Counted from the first letter of the stretch, positions 16,994 to 26,010 are shown. The stretch: DNA of 64,000 nt from Rhodospirillales bacterium 24-66-33 (GCA_002281855.1 NCHQ01000006.1:165029-229028), one strand, 5' to 3'. Program-made: numbers and translations. The notes: a model not told the origin generated them from the letters alone.

Positions 16994-17299
16994 CTAGGCC
17001 GCTACCCGGATCTTTTTTTCGAACCGAACAACTTCATTCGGAACGAAGGGCTGATATCTGACCGTGGGCACATACGGCTTCGATTCAGAAGCGGCCAAAT
17101 CGAATTTGCTGCCGGTCTTCCATTCGTAGAAAGTCTTCAGTAGATCAACAGCCACCTTGATCGCCTCGTCGCGAGTATCCCTTGCGACGCAGAAATGCGG
17201 GTCCGTTACAGACGCCACGCGCACGCCATCAGCGTGATGTGACACGTAAAGGCTCGGGCTGATTTCTTCGATCTTCGTGCTGGTCTGAATGTTGTCCAT
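16994..17299 (-). CDS. 101-residue passenger protein, weakly HicB-like
   Basis: I chose ATG 17299 (MDNIQTSTKIEE) with GGGGGA upstream; an in-frame ATG at 17317 adds six residues. The middle region (LYVSHHADGVRVASVTDPHF followed by ARDTRDEAIKVAVDLLKTFY) has the strand-strand-helix rhythm of HicB-type domains, with a conserved-looking EAI-x-A motif. No HicA-like partner is next to it, so this is a weak guess. It is the upstream member of a two-gene unit inside the element. Confidence 0.5.
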   Translation of the reverse strand: MDNIQTSTKIEEISPSLYVSHHADGVRVASVTDPHFCVARDTRDEAIKVAVDLLKTFYEWKTGSKFDLAASESKPYVPTVRYQPFVPNEVVRFEKKIRVAA

Positions 17300-17504
17300 G
17301 TCCGCGTCCCCCAACATGTGGGCGAGAGTGTAACGCTGCGAAGAACAAAAGGTACTCCCCAACTATGCAAAATGTATGTTCTTGGCAGCCATCGCAATTA
17401 GGTAAAATAAAAAAGCGGACTCGTGGCAATATAATTACACAAACGTTCTCTATTCGTCCAGAATAGACGCCAGCAGTCGGCGCAGTGCCGCCGTCCCCCA
17501 GCGC

Positions 17505-18461
17505 CTAGGCTTCCCGCTCGTTAATCCGCCGATAGGTGAGGCGCTTGCCAGAGATGCCCTTGAGCATGTTCGTGGCGCGCTCGCTGTCATCGACGCCCAG
17601 CGCCGTGCGGTTGTTGTAGCGGAAATCAAACTCCGCGAGATAGCGGTGGAGGTGGCGCTCGTCGCAGTGCTGATAGACGCCCTTCATGCCGCGCTTGAAG
17701 ATCGAGAAGAAGCCTTCAATCGTGTTGGTCGTCACGTCGCCGCGACCGTATTCCTTCTCGCCGTGGTTCACCGTCTCGTGGGCGGCGAAGTCCTTACCGA
17801 CGTTCTTGTAGACGCTCGACGTGTCCGTGTGCAGGCGGGTTTCCTTGGCGACGTTCTCGCGGACGATGGCGGCGACCTTCTCGACCTTGGCCGTCTCGGC
17901 ATAGAACGAGCGGGCCTGTCCGCCACGCTCGACCAGAGTGACGATGGCGCGCTTGAACGTCGGGCCGTGCTTGGGGCGGTTCGCCTTGGGATTGCTACGG
18001 ACCGGCTGCTTGTGCGCGGGCAGCTCGCCGAAATAGGTTTCGTCGGCCTCGACCACCATGCCCTCGCCGCCCATCGGCGGCAGGTTGCCGGCCTTCATAG
18101 CCTCGCGCAGACGGTGGCACATGAACCACGTCGACTTGTAGGTGATGCCCAGCATGCGGCTCATCTGGTGGGCGCTCATGCCCTTCTTTGACGCGGCCAG
18201 AATGAAGGCAGCCTGGAGCCACTTGTTGAGCGGGATATGGCTGCGCTCGAATACCGTGCCGACCTGAACCGTGAACTGCTTGCGGCACGCCTTGCACTGG
18301 TAGTAGCCCTCGCGGCCCTTCACAGGGCTGGAAGCCTCAAGCGTGCCGCAGTAGCCGCAAGCCCGACCGCCAGCCCAGATCAGCGACTCAAGCCACGCGC
18401 GGGCCTTGCTGGCGTCTTGGAAGATGGCGTTGTTCAGGGGATTGCTCTTGGACATGGCCAT
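17505..18461 (-). CDS. ISXO2-like (IS1595 family) transposase
   Basis: About 318 aa. An N-terminal zinc ribbon (CGYCG and CKAC pairs) is followed by a helix-turn-helix region (MSAHQMSRMLGITYKSTWFM) and the ISXO2 catalytic domain. Catalytic Asp residues lie in VEADETYFGE and HTDTSSVY, and the late active-site region in RGDVTTNTIEGFFSIF, as in the DDN/DDE-type IS1595 enzymes. The start could be TTG 18473, ATG 18461 or ATG 18455. The gene ends well before the passenger genes and reads inward from the right inverted end, as expected. The sequence is intact, so the element may be active. Confidence 0.93.
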   Translation of the reverse strand: MAMSKSNPLNNAIFQDASKARAWLESLIWAGGRACGYCGTLEASSPVKGREGYYQCKACRKQFTVQVGTVFERSHIPLNKWLQAAFILAASKKGMSAHQMSRMLGITYKSTWFMCHRLREAMKAGNLPPMGGEGMVVEADETYFGELPAHKQPVRSNPKANRPKHGPTFKRAIVTLVERGGQARSFYAETAKVEKVAAIVRENVAKETRLHTDTSSVYKNVGKDFAAHETVNHGEKEYGRGDVTTNTIEGFFSIFKRGMKGVYQHCDERHLHRYLAEFDFRYNNRTALGVDDSERATNMLKGISGKRLTYRRINEREA

Positions 18462-18477
18462 CTTATAGGCCAAGCCA

Positions 18478-18503
18478 AATGATGAGTCAAGTATACAATC
18501 ACC
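18478..18503 (-). repeat. Right inverted end of the insertion element
   Basis: 26 bases, reverse complement of 15800-15825 apart from two mismatches. Just outside it, 18504-18510 repeats TCTTTAA from the left flank. IS1595 elements usually duplicate eight bases; here seven match and the eighth differs. Confidence 0.92.
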
Positions 18504-18539
18504 TCTTTAATTGTTCCCGACGCGGGACGGGAGCTCAAC

Positions 18540-20162
18540 ATGCAGGCGACAGTTCGGACGGTGGCGTTCCAGGGCATCGATGTCCTGCCGGTCGATGTGC
18601 AGGTGCTGGTGGCGCCGGGCACCATCGCCTTCGCGGTGGTCGGGCTGGCCGACAAGGCGGTGGGCGAGAGCCGCGAGCGGGTGCGGGCCTGCTTCCGGGC
18701 GCTGGGGCTGGCCCTGCCGCCGCAGCGCATCACCGTGAACCTGTCGCCGGCCGACCTCGCCAAGGAGGGCAGCCACTACGACCTGCCGATCGCGCTGGGC
18801 CTGCTGGCGGCGCTGGGCGTGCTGCCGCGCGAGAGCGTCGAGGGGTTCGTGGTGCTGGGCGAGCTGGCGCTCGACGGCTCGCTCTGCCGGGTGCCGGGCG
18901 TCCTGCCGGCGGCGATTGCCGCCCAGGCTTCGGGGCGGGGCGTGATCTGCCCGGCGGTGTGCGGCGGCGAGGCCGCGTGGGGTGGCTTCGACTCGCTTCC
19001 GGACACGGAACGGCCGCCGATCATCGCCGCGCCTTCGCTACTCTCCCTGATCAACCATCTGCGCGGCCAGCAGACCCTGCCGGCGCCCGAGGCGCTGATG
19101 GCCGACGACCGCGCGACCTATCCCGACCTCAGCGAGATCAAGGGCCAGGAGAGCGCCAAGCGGGTGCTCGAGATCGCGGCCGCCGGCGGCCATAACCTGC
19201 TGATGATCGGGCCGCCCGGCTCGGGCAAGTCGATGCTGGCGGCGCGCCTGCCGGGCCTGCTGCCGCCGCTCGACGCCGAGGAGGCGCTCGAAGCCTCGAT
19301 GGTGCGCTCGCTGGCCGGAGACCTGGGCGAGGGGCGGTTGAGCCGGCGGCGTACCTTTAGGGATCCGCACCATTCCGCGACGTTGCAGGCCCTGATCGGC
19401 GGCGGCGCGCGGCCCAAGCCGGGAGAAGTCTCGCTCGCCCATCATGGCGTGCTGTTCCTCGACGAGCTGCCCGAGTTCAACCGGGCCACCCTCGAAGCCC
19501 TGCGCCAGCCGCTGGAGAGCGGCCGGGTGACGGTGGCGCGGGCCAACGCGCACGTCACCTATCCGGCGCGCTTCCAGCTCGTGGCCGCGATGAACCCCTG
19601 CCGCTGCGGCCATCTGATGGATCCGAATCGCGCCTGCGCCCGAGGCCCGCGCTGCGGCGCCGACTACCAGGCCAAGCTCTCGGGCCCGCTGCTCGACCGC
19701 ATCGACCTCACCATCGAGGTGCCCGCCGTCGCCGCCGCCGATCTCGCTTTGCCGCCCCCCGCCGAAAGCTCGGCCGACATCGCCGCCCGCGTCGCCGCCG
19801 CGCGCACCGTCCAGCGCGAGCGGCTGGCCGAGCTCAATGCCAAGGGAAAGCTGGTCGCCGTCGAAGCCGACCCGGCCGCCGGCCTGCTGGCCGACCGGGC
19901 GCGCAACTGGTCCAAGCCGCGCTGCAACGCCGACACCGACGGCGCGCTGCTGGCCGCCATCGCCGAGCCCGATGCGGAGGGCCGCGCGCTGCTCGCCCGC
20001 GCCGCCGAACGGCTCGGCCTCTCCGCCCGCGCCTGGCACCGCACGCTGAGAGTCGCGCGCACTCTGGCCGATCTCGACGGTTCTGATTCGGTGCGTCGTC
20101 TGCACATCGCCGAGGCGTTGAGCTACCGCCGCCCGCAGACGCGCTCGATGCTGGCGGCGTGA
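18540..20162 (+). CDS. comM: YifB/ComM family Mg-chelatase-like AAA+ ATPase
   Basis: 540 aa, a little longer than the usual 500-515. The N-terminal Lon-protease-like domain begins directly with the family start (VRTVAFQGIDVLPVDVQVLV), and the AAA+ domain has Walker A (GPPGSGKSML), Walker B region (GVLFLDELPEF) and the Cys-containing NPCRCGH motif. Vibrio ComM is a branch-migration helicase helping integration of incoming DNA during natural transformation; outside competent bacteria the role is less clear. The insertion element ends 37 bases before the ATG, so the native promoter is separated from the gene, but the coding region is intact. Confidence 0.93.
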   Translation: MQATVRTVAFQGIDVLPVDVQVLVAPGTIAFAVVGLADKAVGESRERVRACFRALGLALPPQRITVNLSPADLAKEGSHYDLPIALGLLAALGVLPRESVEGFVVLGELALDGSLCRVPGVLPAAIAAQASGRGVICPAVCGGEAAWGGFDSLPDTERPPIIAAPSLLSLINHLRGQQTLPAPEALMADDRATYPDLSEIKGQESAKRVLEIAAAGGHNLLMIGPPGSGKSMLAARLPGLLPPLDAEEALEASMVRSLAGDLGEGRLSRRRTFRDPHHSATLQALIGGGARPKPGEVSLAHHGVLFLDELPEFNRATLEALRQPLESGRVTVARANAHVTYPARFQLVAAMNPCRCGHLMDPNRACARGPRCGADYQAKLSGPLLDRIDLTIEVPAVAAADLALPPPAESSADIAARVAAARTVQRERLAELNAKGKLVAVEADPAAGLLADRARNWSKPRCNADTDGALLAAIAEPDAEGRALLARAAERLGLSARAWHRTLRVARTLADLDGSDSVRRLHIAEALSYRRPQTRSMLAA

Positions 20163-20165
20163 CTG

Positions 20166-20948
20166 TCAGTGGTGCCGGTTCTCCATCAGAACGATCGTCC
20201 GCCGCAGCGAGTCCGAATCCAAGGCGGTCTGGCCCTTGAAGGGCTGGTCCATGATGAACACGAATCCGATGAAGGCGCCCAGCACGGCCATCTGGGCCGA
20301 GAGCACATAGGCGCGGAAGGCGCTGCGGCCCATGGTGCTGGTGATGAACAGCACCATCAGGACGGCGAAGAGGATGACCTGCCAGTAGCGCTCGGGCAGG
20401 GCGAGCGTGACGGCGTTGAGCCTTGCGTCGCGCGACTCGGCGATCGAGTCGAAGGAGCCCAGTATCTCGGCATAGATCGTCGTCTGGCGGGCGGACCGAG
20501 GCTCGATCTCGAGGATGCCGCGCGACAGGGACGCAAAGGCCAGGCGCACCTTGTCGCTGGCCTCGCCGCGCAGCATCGCCGGCCATTCGTCGTCGACGAT
20601 CGCCTTCGCGTAGGTCAGCAGGTGGACCCGGAGCCCGGCGACCGAGTCATCGCCATAGCGGTTGAGCAGCCGGTCGAGCCGGTTGATCTGCGACGCCTCG
20701 GCCGCCAGCAGCGAGTCGACCTTGCGGAAATTGCTCTCCGCCTCGACCAGGGTGAAGGCCAGCACCAGGCTGGTCATGGTGAACAAGGTGGCCTGCATGC
20801 GCAGCACGAAGTCGTTGTTTTCGTTGCTCGTCACCAGGTAGGGCAGCCGGTGCACCAGCGACGGCAAAGCGAGGATCGCCCCGACCATCGCGAGCGCGCC
20901 GGCCGCCAGGATGAGGGTCTCGGGAAGCGAATACAGCCAGTCGATCAT
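20166..20948 (-). CDS. DUF4239 (bestrophin-like) membrane protein
   Basis: 260 aa with two N-terminal helices, a soluble helical middle, and two C-terminal helices (YWQVILFAVLMVLFITSTMG, AQMAVLGAFIGFVFIMDQPF). The layout and the SNENNDFVLRMQATLFTMTS segment match DUF4239 proteins, which are bestrophin-like by prediction. No experimentally supported role is known to me. It converges on yifB with three bases between stops. Confidence 0.8.
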   Translation of the reverse strand: MIDWLYSLPETLILAAGALAMVGAILALPSLVHRLPYLVTSNENNDFVLRMQATLFTMTSLVLAFTLVEAESNFRKVDSLLAAEASQINRLDRLLNRYGDDSVAGLRVHLLTYAKAIVDDEWPAMLRGEASDKVRLAFASLSRGILEIEPRSARQTTIYAEILGSFDSIAESRDARLNAVTLALPERYWQVILFAVLMVLFITSTMGRSAFRAYVLSAQMAVLGAFIGFVFIMDQPFKGQTALDSDSLRRTIVLMENRHH

Positions 20949-21087
20949 GGTCCTGTCTCAGCGAGGGGCCGTGCCGACACCGGGTCGGACATAACGCCGC
21001 TGAGATTGATGCCGAAGCGGCCGTTCGAATAGGGTCTCATCGTCGCGGCCGCGCCCGGCCGGGGACACAAGAGAAGAGAGCCCGAAG

Positions 21088-21579
21088 ATGTTCCGTTCGC
21101 TCATGACCGTTCTGACCTCGAGATACACGATCGGCCTCATCTCGCTCGTGATCTGCGTGCCCATGCTGATCACCCTGACGGAAGTCTCCGCGGCCCTGTG
21201 GTCCAAGCCCGACCTAAAGGAAGAGATGGATATCGTCACCGGCATCGGCATCATCATGATCGGCTGGGGCGTCGTCCTCGAGGAACGCAAGACCCTGCGC
21301 GAGATCTTCGGCCTGCTGGATGCGCCGGACGAGGCGTGGCAGACGATCGTCGATCACGCCTGTCACAATTACGGCGTCGGCCAGCTCGCGATCGGCCTGA
21401 TGGCCGAGATCTGCATCGAACTGATCAAGATTCCCAACACCATTATCTACACCGGCGAGGTCGACGACTATCTCGTCGCGGCCGGCCTCGTCTTCGTGGG
21501 TGTGGGCGCGCTCCTGCTCATTCGTCACGTGATTGTCATGTTCTTCCTGCTGCCACGGTCGGTCACGGCCGCGCACTGA
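21088..21579 (+). CDS. Membrane protein of unknown function
   Basis: 163 aa with four hydrophobic segments and a cytosolic or periplasmic loop at about 70-105 (ERKTLREIFGLLDAPDEAW). ATG 21088 is preceded by GAGAAGAGAG. No family recognised. Its stop is 10 bases from the convergent FAD oxidase stop. Confidence 0.7.
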   Translation: MFRSLMTVLTSRYTIGLISLVICVPMLITLTEVSAALWSKPDLKEEMDIVTGIGIIMIGWGVVLEERKTLREIFGLLDAPDEAWQTIVDHACHNYGVGQLAIGLMAEICIELIKIPNTIIYTGEVDDYLVAAGLVFVGVGALLLIRHVIVMFFLLPRSVTAAH

Positions 21580-21589
21580 CGTCGCTAAG

Positions 21590-23182
21590 TCACGGATCGA
21601 TCAGCACGCCCGGGTTCATCATCCCCTTCGGATCCAGCTCCCTTTTGGCACCGCGCAGCGCCCGGGCGAACAACTCGGGGCGCTGCCGGTCGTAGAAGGG
21701 CCGGTGGAAGCGGCCCACCGCATGATGGTGCGTGGTCGTGCCGCCATGCTCCACCGTCGCGGCGGTGCAGGTCGACAGCACCTCCATGAACTGCGCCAGC
21801 GCGTCCTTCTTCGGGTCGAACAGGCCGCCGAAGGTGAAATAGAGGCACGGCCCGTCGGGATAGACGTGGGTGAAGCGGCAGGTCACCGTGCCCTCGCGGC
21901 CCGTCACCGCCTTGATCGTGTCCCTGGCGATCTTCGTGATCCTGGCGTGGAAGTCGCGGGTGCGCTCCCAGGTCATCGAGGTCTCGAAGGTCGAGGAGAG
22001 GATGCCGCGCGCCACCGCATGCTCGCCATAGTGCGGCGCGCGGATGAACTTGTTGCGCCAGGCGCCGGCCGCGCCGGAGCGGTGCGCATTCTCGTCGTCG
22101 TCGCTCCGGTCGGCGACGCCGCCATGGGCGGCGCAGATCTCCAGCGCGCGCTTCATCCAGGCGTCGAGCGGATGGTCGGGCGATTCGAAAGCCAGCACCA
22201 GCACGGCCTCCTCGTTGCTCCACGGGATGCCGGGCAGCGCCTCGCGCGCCTCAAGCAGGCGGCAGTTGGCGGGATAGAGGCCGGCCTGCGTGATGTCGCG
22301 CACCGCGTCGGCGCCGGTGTAGAAGTCGCGGAAGCGCACGCTGGCGGAGGCGCGGAAGGTCGGCTTCTTGCGCAGGCGCACCCAGGCCTCGGTGATGATG
22401 CCCAAAATGCCTTCGGAGCCGATGAACATCCGGTCCGGGCTGGGGCCGGCGCCGGAGCCGGGCAGGCGGCGCGTCTCCAGCGTGCCTTCCGGCGTCACGA
22501 CCCGGGTGCTTTCCACGAAATCGTCGATGTGGGTGTAGAGCGTGGCGTAATGGCCGCCCGAGCGCGTGGCGATCCAGCCGCCCAGGGTCGAGCAGCGATA
22601 GGCCTGCATGTAGTGGCGCATGGTGAACGGCGTGTCGCGCAGCGCGTCCTCGATCGCCGGCCCGTAGATGCCGCCCTGGATGCGCGCGGCCTGGCTCACC
22701 GCATCGACCTCCAGCACCTTGTCCATGTGACGGGTCGAGATGGTCACGACCTTGTCGAACGAAGCGGAGGGCTCGATGCCCTTCACCACCGACGAGCCGC
22801 CGCCATAGGGGATCGCCTTGGCGCCGATGCGGTCGCACCAGTCGAGGACCTTCACGATGTCCTCTTCGTTTTCCGGGAAGGCCACCGCGTCGGGCGGGTT
22901 GGGCACCGAGCGCATGAACATGCGCAACGTGTCGAAGCCCGCCTTGCCGTAGCTGTGCTCGAGCCGCGTCAGGTGATCGGTGCGCACCATCGCCTGCAGC
23001 GCCGCCGGTACGTCGACCCGGCTCTTGCGCAATTCGATCTCATCCGCCCGGGGCGGCGGCTTCACGTCGAAACCGGAGAGCCCGTAGCGCTGGGCGATCT
23101 CGGCCTCCCACGGACGGATCTCGTCTTGGGTCAGGTCCTCGTCGGCGTAACCCCAGGCATAGAACTTCTTCTGCCGCCGCAT
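21590..23182 (-). CDS. FAD-binding oxidase of the alkyl-DHAP synthase (AGPS) type
   Basis: 530 aa. The p-cresol-methylhydroxylase-type FAD domain is clear (PENEEDIVKVLDWC, AIPYGGGSSVVKG, TLGGWIATRSGG, MFIGSEGILGIITEAWVRL). The C-terminus carries the triple His 485-487 (THHHAVGRFHR) corresponding to the HHH motif essential in alkyldihydroxyacetonephosphate synthase. AGPS swaps an acyl chain for a fatty alcohol to make the ether bond of ether lipids; bacterial relatives may act on other glycerol- or lactate-like substrates. ATG 23182 has GGAGGA upstream. It is the second gene after a TauD-type dioxygenase. Confidence 0.87.
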   Translation of the reverse strand: MRRQKKFYAWGYADEDLTQDEIRPWEAEIAQRYGLSGFDVKPPPRADEIELRKSRVDVPAALQAMVRTDHLTRLEHSYGKAGFDTLRMFMRSVPNPPDAVAFPENEEDIVKVLDWCDRIGAKAIPYGGGSSVVKGIEPSASFDKVVTISTRHMDKVLEVDAVSQAARIQGGIYGPAIEDALRDTPFTMRHYMQAYRCSTLGGWIATRSGGHYATLYTHIDDFVESTRVVTPEGTLETRRLPGSGAGPSPDRMFIGSEGILGIITEAWVRLRKKPTFRASASVRFRDFYTGADAVRDITQAGLYPANCRLLEAREALPGIPWSNEEAVLVLAFESPDHPLDAWMKRALEICAAHGGVADRSDDDENAHRSGAAGAWRNKFIRAPHYGEHAVARGILSSTFETSMTWERTRDFHARITKIARDTIKAVTGREGTVTCRFTHVYPDGPCLYFTFGGLFDPKKDALAQFMEVLSTCTAATVEHGGTTTHHHAVGRFHRPFYDRQRPELFARALRGAKRELDPKGMMNPGVLIDP

Positions 23183-23223
23183 GTTTCCTCCGACCGTTTT
23201 TTCATTTGTCGTCTTTTTGCTTT

Positions 23224-24090
23224 TCAGGCGGCGAAGGCGATCGGCTTCGTCGTCCCCTTGATCTGCGTGCGATGCATGATGCGACGGGCCGCTTTGTCGA
23301 ACGGATCGCGGCGATGCATGGTCGAGCGATTGTCCCACATCACGAGGTCGCCCACCTTCCAGACATGCTGGTAGACGAAGCGCGGCTGCGTGACATGCGC
23401 CCACAGCTCTTCCAGCACCGCGTCGGACTGCTCTTTCGTGTAGCCCTCGACATAGGAATTGCGCCGGCGTCCGAGATAGAGCGTGGGGCGGCCGTTGACC
23501 GGGTGGCGCAGGATCGCCGGATGCCAGGCGCCCGGCGCGACCATCGGATCGTCGGTCGGCGTCACACCCTTCCTCAGGTAGCCGCCGGAATTGTAGGTGC
23601 CATCGTGCTTCACCCTCCGGCCCTCGATCTTCGCGCGCAGACTCGCGGGCAGGGCGTCGCAGGCCGCCTGCATGCTGGTGAACCAGGTGTTGCCGCCGGT
23701 CGGCGGAATCTCCAGCGAGTAGAGCATCGACGCGTCGGGCGGCACGTCGAGATAGCTCATGTCGGTGTGCCAGACCGCCTCGCCGTCGCCCAGCGCGCCG
23801 ATCGGGTCGCCATTGGGGTCGAGCACGTTCGACACGACATAGATGTCGGGATAGCCCGGCGGGCTGATGCGGCCGCGTTCCTGGTTGGGCGGCGGGTCGA
23901 GTTCGCCGAAGCGGCGGCTGAAGGCCAGCAGATGATCGTCGCTGAGCTGCTGGCCGCGCAGCAGGATCATCGAATGCGCGTACCAGGCGCGCTCGATGGC
24001 GGCAAAGTCCTCGTCGCTGAAGGCCCGCAGGTCGACGCCGAGAATTTCCGCCCCGACCGACTCGGTCACCGGCCGCACTGTCACGTTCAT
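23224..24090 (-). CDS. TauD/TfdA-type Fe(II)/2-oxoglutarate dioxygenase
   Basis: 288 aa. The facial triad is visible: HTD in AVWHTDMSYLD and the distal His in STMHRRDPFD, with a following Arg-rich strand (ARRIMHRTQIKG) for the 2-oxoglutarate carboxylate. Family members hydroxylate carbons next to sulfonate, ether or amine groups, often releasing aldehyde from ethers. The gene is 41 bases upstream of the AGPS-type oxidase on the same strand, so a shared pathway involving an ether or hydroxy-acid compound is plausible. Substrate unknown. Confidence 0.88.
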   Translation of the reverse strand: MNVTVRPVTESVGAEILGVDLRAFSDEDFAAIERAWYAHSMILLRGQQLSDDHLLAFSRRFGELDPPPNQERGRISPPGYPDIYVVSNVLDPNGDPIGALGDGEAVWHTDMSYLDVPPDASMLYSLEIPPTGGNTWFTSMQAACDALPASLRAKIEGRRVKHDGTYNSGGYLRKGVTPTDDPMVAPGAWHPAILRHPVNGRPTLYLGRRRNSYVEGYTKEQSDAVLEELWAHVTQPRFVYQHVWKVGDLVMWDNRSTMHRRDPFDKAARRIMHRTQIKGTTKPIAFAA

Positions 24091-24142
24091 TTCAAATCGC
24101 CTCCGTGTCTCGGCGCGATGATCGGCCGGCGGGCGGGGACGA

Positions 24143-25198
24143 TCAAGCGCCCAGCGCCGGCACCAGCCACTTCAGTAGGGCTGCCTCGACCGCGGGCGAC
24201 AGCGGCCCGGCGAACCCGGGATCGAGTGGACCGGTCACGGCTTTCAGATTGTGGCTGACCTGGGGGATCACCACGGCCTCGCCCGACACGCCGCGGTCCC
24301 GCAGCGCGTCGATCAGCGGCTGGACGTCCTCCATCGGGACGACCTGCCGGTCGGCGCCGCCCTGCACGAGAAGGCAGGGCATGCGGCTGTCGGCCAGTGC
24401 GGCGGCGGGATCGAAGGACAGGAGCTTCTGCAGGAACGGCCCGGCATAGAGCGGGAACAGGAGCTGCAACTCGGGCGGCAGGTTGTTGGGCACGCGCCCC
24501 GTTTCGAGGATGGCGGCGATCACGCGATCGGTCGGGAGGCGCAGCGACGGCGGCGCGTTGCGCGCGATCTGGTCGCGGAGGATCGCGTCGAGCCGGCGGC
24601 CCGGCGTGGCGGCCAGCACCAGCGCATGCAGCTTCTTCGCAGACAAGGTTCTGCTCGCGGCGAGCGCGAGCAATCCGCCCTCACTGTGGCCCAGCAGGGC
24701 CGTGGCGTAGGGCTTGATCTCGTCGTGGTGCAGCAACTCGGCATGCGCGGCCTCGACATCGGCCACGAAATTGTCCCAGGCGAAGAAGGCTTCCTGTTCC
24801 TCCAGCGAACCGCGCGGCCGCGGCGTCGACTGGCCGATGCCGCGCTTGTCGTAGCGCAGCGAGGCGATGCCGTTGCGCGCCAGCAGCTCAGCGATGTCCT
24901 TCAACAGGTCAATGCGTTCCGGCGCGAGCGGGTTGTTGCCATTGCGGTCGGTCGGCCCGCTGCCGGCGACCAGCACGATGCCCGGCACGTACTGGATCTC
25001 GCTGAACAGCGGCATCAGCAGCGTGCCGGCGAGAGTCACGCCGTCCCGGCCGGCGAAGCGCACCGGGCGCTCCTTGGTCTTGCCCTTCGCGTACCAGTCG
25101 CTCTCGGTCGGCGACCGCTGCGTCCGCGTCTGCTTCTGCGCCCACGCGGTGCCGGGCGCGAGCGCGCCGGCCGCCAGCAGGGCGCGACGCCGGATCAA
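24143..25198 (-). CDS. Exported alpha/beta hydrolase (Tat-type signal)
   Basis: 351 aa from a TTG start that overlaps the HIT gene stop (TTGA), so translation is coupled. The N-terminus has three Arg then a hydrophobic stretch ending AWA (RRRALLAAGALAPGTAWA), a Tat-like signal peptide. The hydrolase fold shows an oxyanion region (VAGSGPTDRNG), the nucleophile elbow GHSEGG with the Ser, Asp in VQGGADRQVV and the final His in VSHNLK. Substrate unknown; the layout recalls exported serine aminopeptidase or esterase S9/DLH-like enzymes. Confidence 0.85.
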   Translation of the reverse strand: MIRRRALLAAGALAPGTAWAQKQTRTQRSPTESDWYAKGKTKERPVRFAGRDGVTLAGTLLMPLFSEIQYVPGIVLVAGSGPTDRNGNNPLAPERIDLLKDIAELLARNGIASLRYDKRGIGQSTPRPRGSLEEQEAFFAWDNFVADVEAAHAELLHHDEIKPYATALLGHSEGGLLALAASRTLSAKKLHALVLAATPGRRLDAILRDQIARNAPPSLRLPTDRVIAAILETGRVPNNLPPELQLLFPLYAGPFLQKLLSFDPAAALADSRMPCLLVQGGADRQVVPMEDVQPLIDALRDRGVSGEAVVIPQVSHNLKAVTGPLDPGFAGPLSPAVEAALLKWLVPALGA

Positions 25199-25596
25199 CC
25201 GGCGTTGTCCGGGCTGGGCATGCTGCCCATGGCATGGCTCATGGTGCGGCCGCCGAAGATATGGACGTGAAAGTGAAAGACCAGCTGACCCCCATTGGGT
25301 CCATGATTGGCCACGATACGATAGCCTTCCGTATCGAGACCGAGATCGCGCGCGACCTTCGACACGGCGCGCCAGAAGCCGACCATCATCTCGGGCGGCG
25401 CCTTGGCGCCGAAATCGGCCTGGCTGATATAGTCGCCCTTCGGGATCACCAGCACATGTATCGGCGCCAGCGGCGCGATGTCGTGGAAGGCCAGCGCGAA
25501 GTCGTCCTCGTAGACTTTCTTGCACGGCAGCTCGCCGCGCAGAATGCGGGCGAAGACGTTGGTGCGATCGTAGGCGGGGATCATCGAATCGGACAT
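25195..25596 (-). CDS. HIT-family (histidine triad) nucleotide-binding protein
   Basis: 133 aa, HINT-like. The triad HFHVHIF and the upstream CKKVYEDD and FHDIAPLAPIHVLVIPK blocks are complete. HINT proteins hydrolyse nucleoside phosphoramidates and adenylates. ATG 25596 with AGGAG eight bases upstream. The exported hydrolase gene starts within its stop codon. Confidence 0.93.
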   Translation of the reverse strand: MSDSMIPAYDRTNVFARILRGELPCKKVYEDDFALAFHDIAPLAPIHVLVIPKGDYISQADFGAKAPPEMMVGFWRAVSKVARDLGLDTEGYRIVANHGPNGGQLVFHFHVHIFGGRTMSHAMGSMPSPDNAG

Positions 25597-25701
25597 TACG
25601 AAACTCCTGAGTCTTGCTGCGATGACGCTACGTGGCGAGCGTGTTAATCGCATGGCGCGCCGCCCACTGAATGAAGCGGCACTATAGGGAAGGTTCGACA
25701 C

Positions 25702-26010
25702 ATGACGGAATTCGAAAAGCGTCTCGCTTGCGTGATCGCGGCCGATGGATCGATTGCGCGCGGTTACATGATCGATAAGTGCGAGCTGGTGGGCGCCAAT
25801 CAGTACGTCATCACCTGGAAGGTGCCGTTGCAGAAGGAAGCGAAGACCAACTTCTCCTGCGTGATCGGCAGCACCGAACAGGAAGCAGTGGAACCCGGCT
25901 TCTGCACCGTCGGACTGATGGCCGACCCGATGAAGATGAACGTCCATACCTACGATGTCGCCGGCAAGCCGGCGAAGCGGCCCTTTCACCTGGCCGTGTT
26001 CCGCGACTAG
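25702..26010 (+). CDS. 102-residue conserved-looking protein, unknown
   Basis: Soluble, single-domain protein with alternating strand-like segments (CELVGANQYVITWKVPL, TNFSCVIGSTEQEA) and no signal peptide. The frame shows normal codon use for this genome. It is divergent from the HIT gene (105 bases between starts) and converges on the J-domain-like gene. I recognise no family. Confidence 0.6.
   Translation: MTEFEKRLACVIAADGSIARGYMIDKCELVGANQYVITWKVPLQKEAKTNFSCVIGSTEQEAVEPGFCTVGLMADPMKMNVHTYDVAGKPAKRPFHLAVFRD

Larger units (their letters stand above)
15800..18503. mobile_element. IS1595/ISXO2-type insertion element with passenger genes
   Basis: A 2704-bp element bounded by 26-bp inverted ends (24 of 26 identical) and flanked by the direct repeat TCTTTAA at 15793-15799 and 18504-18510. 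It encodes one ISXO2-type transposase next to the right end and four or five short genes on both strands, which are richer in A+T than the surrounding chromosome. Typical IS1595 elements are about 1 kb, so this is a passenger-carrying version. It lies in the divergent promoter region between the acyl-CoA dehydrogenase operon and the yifB gene. Confidence 0.88.
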
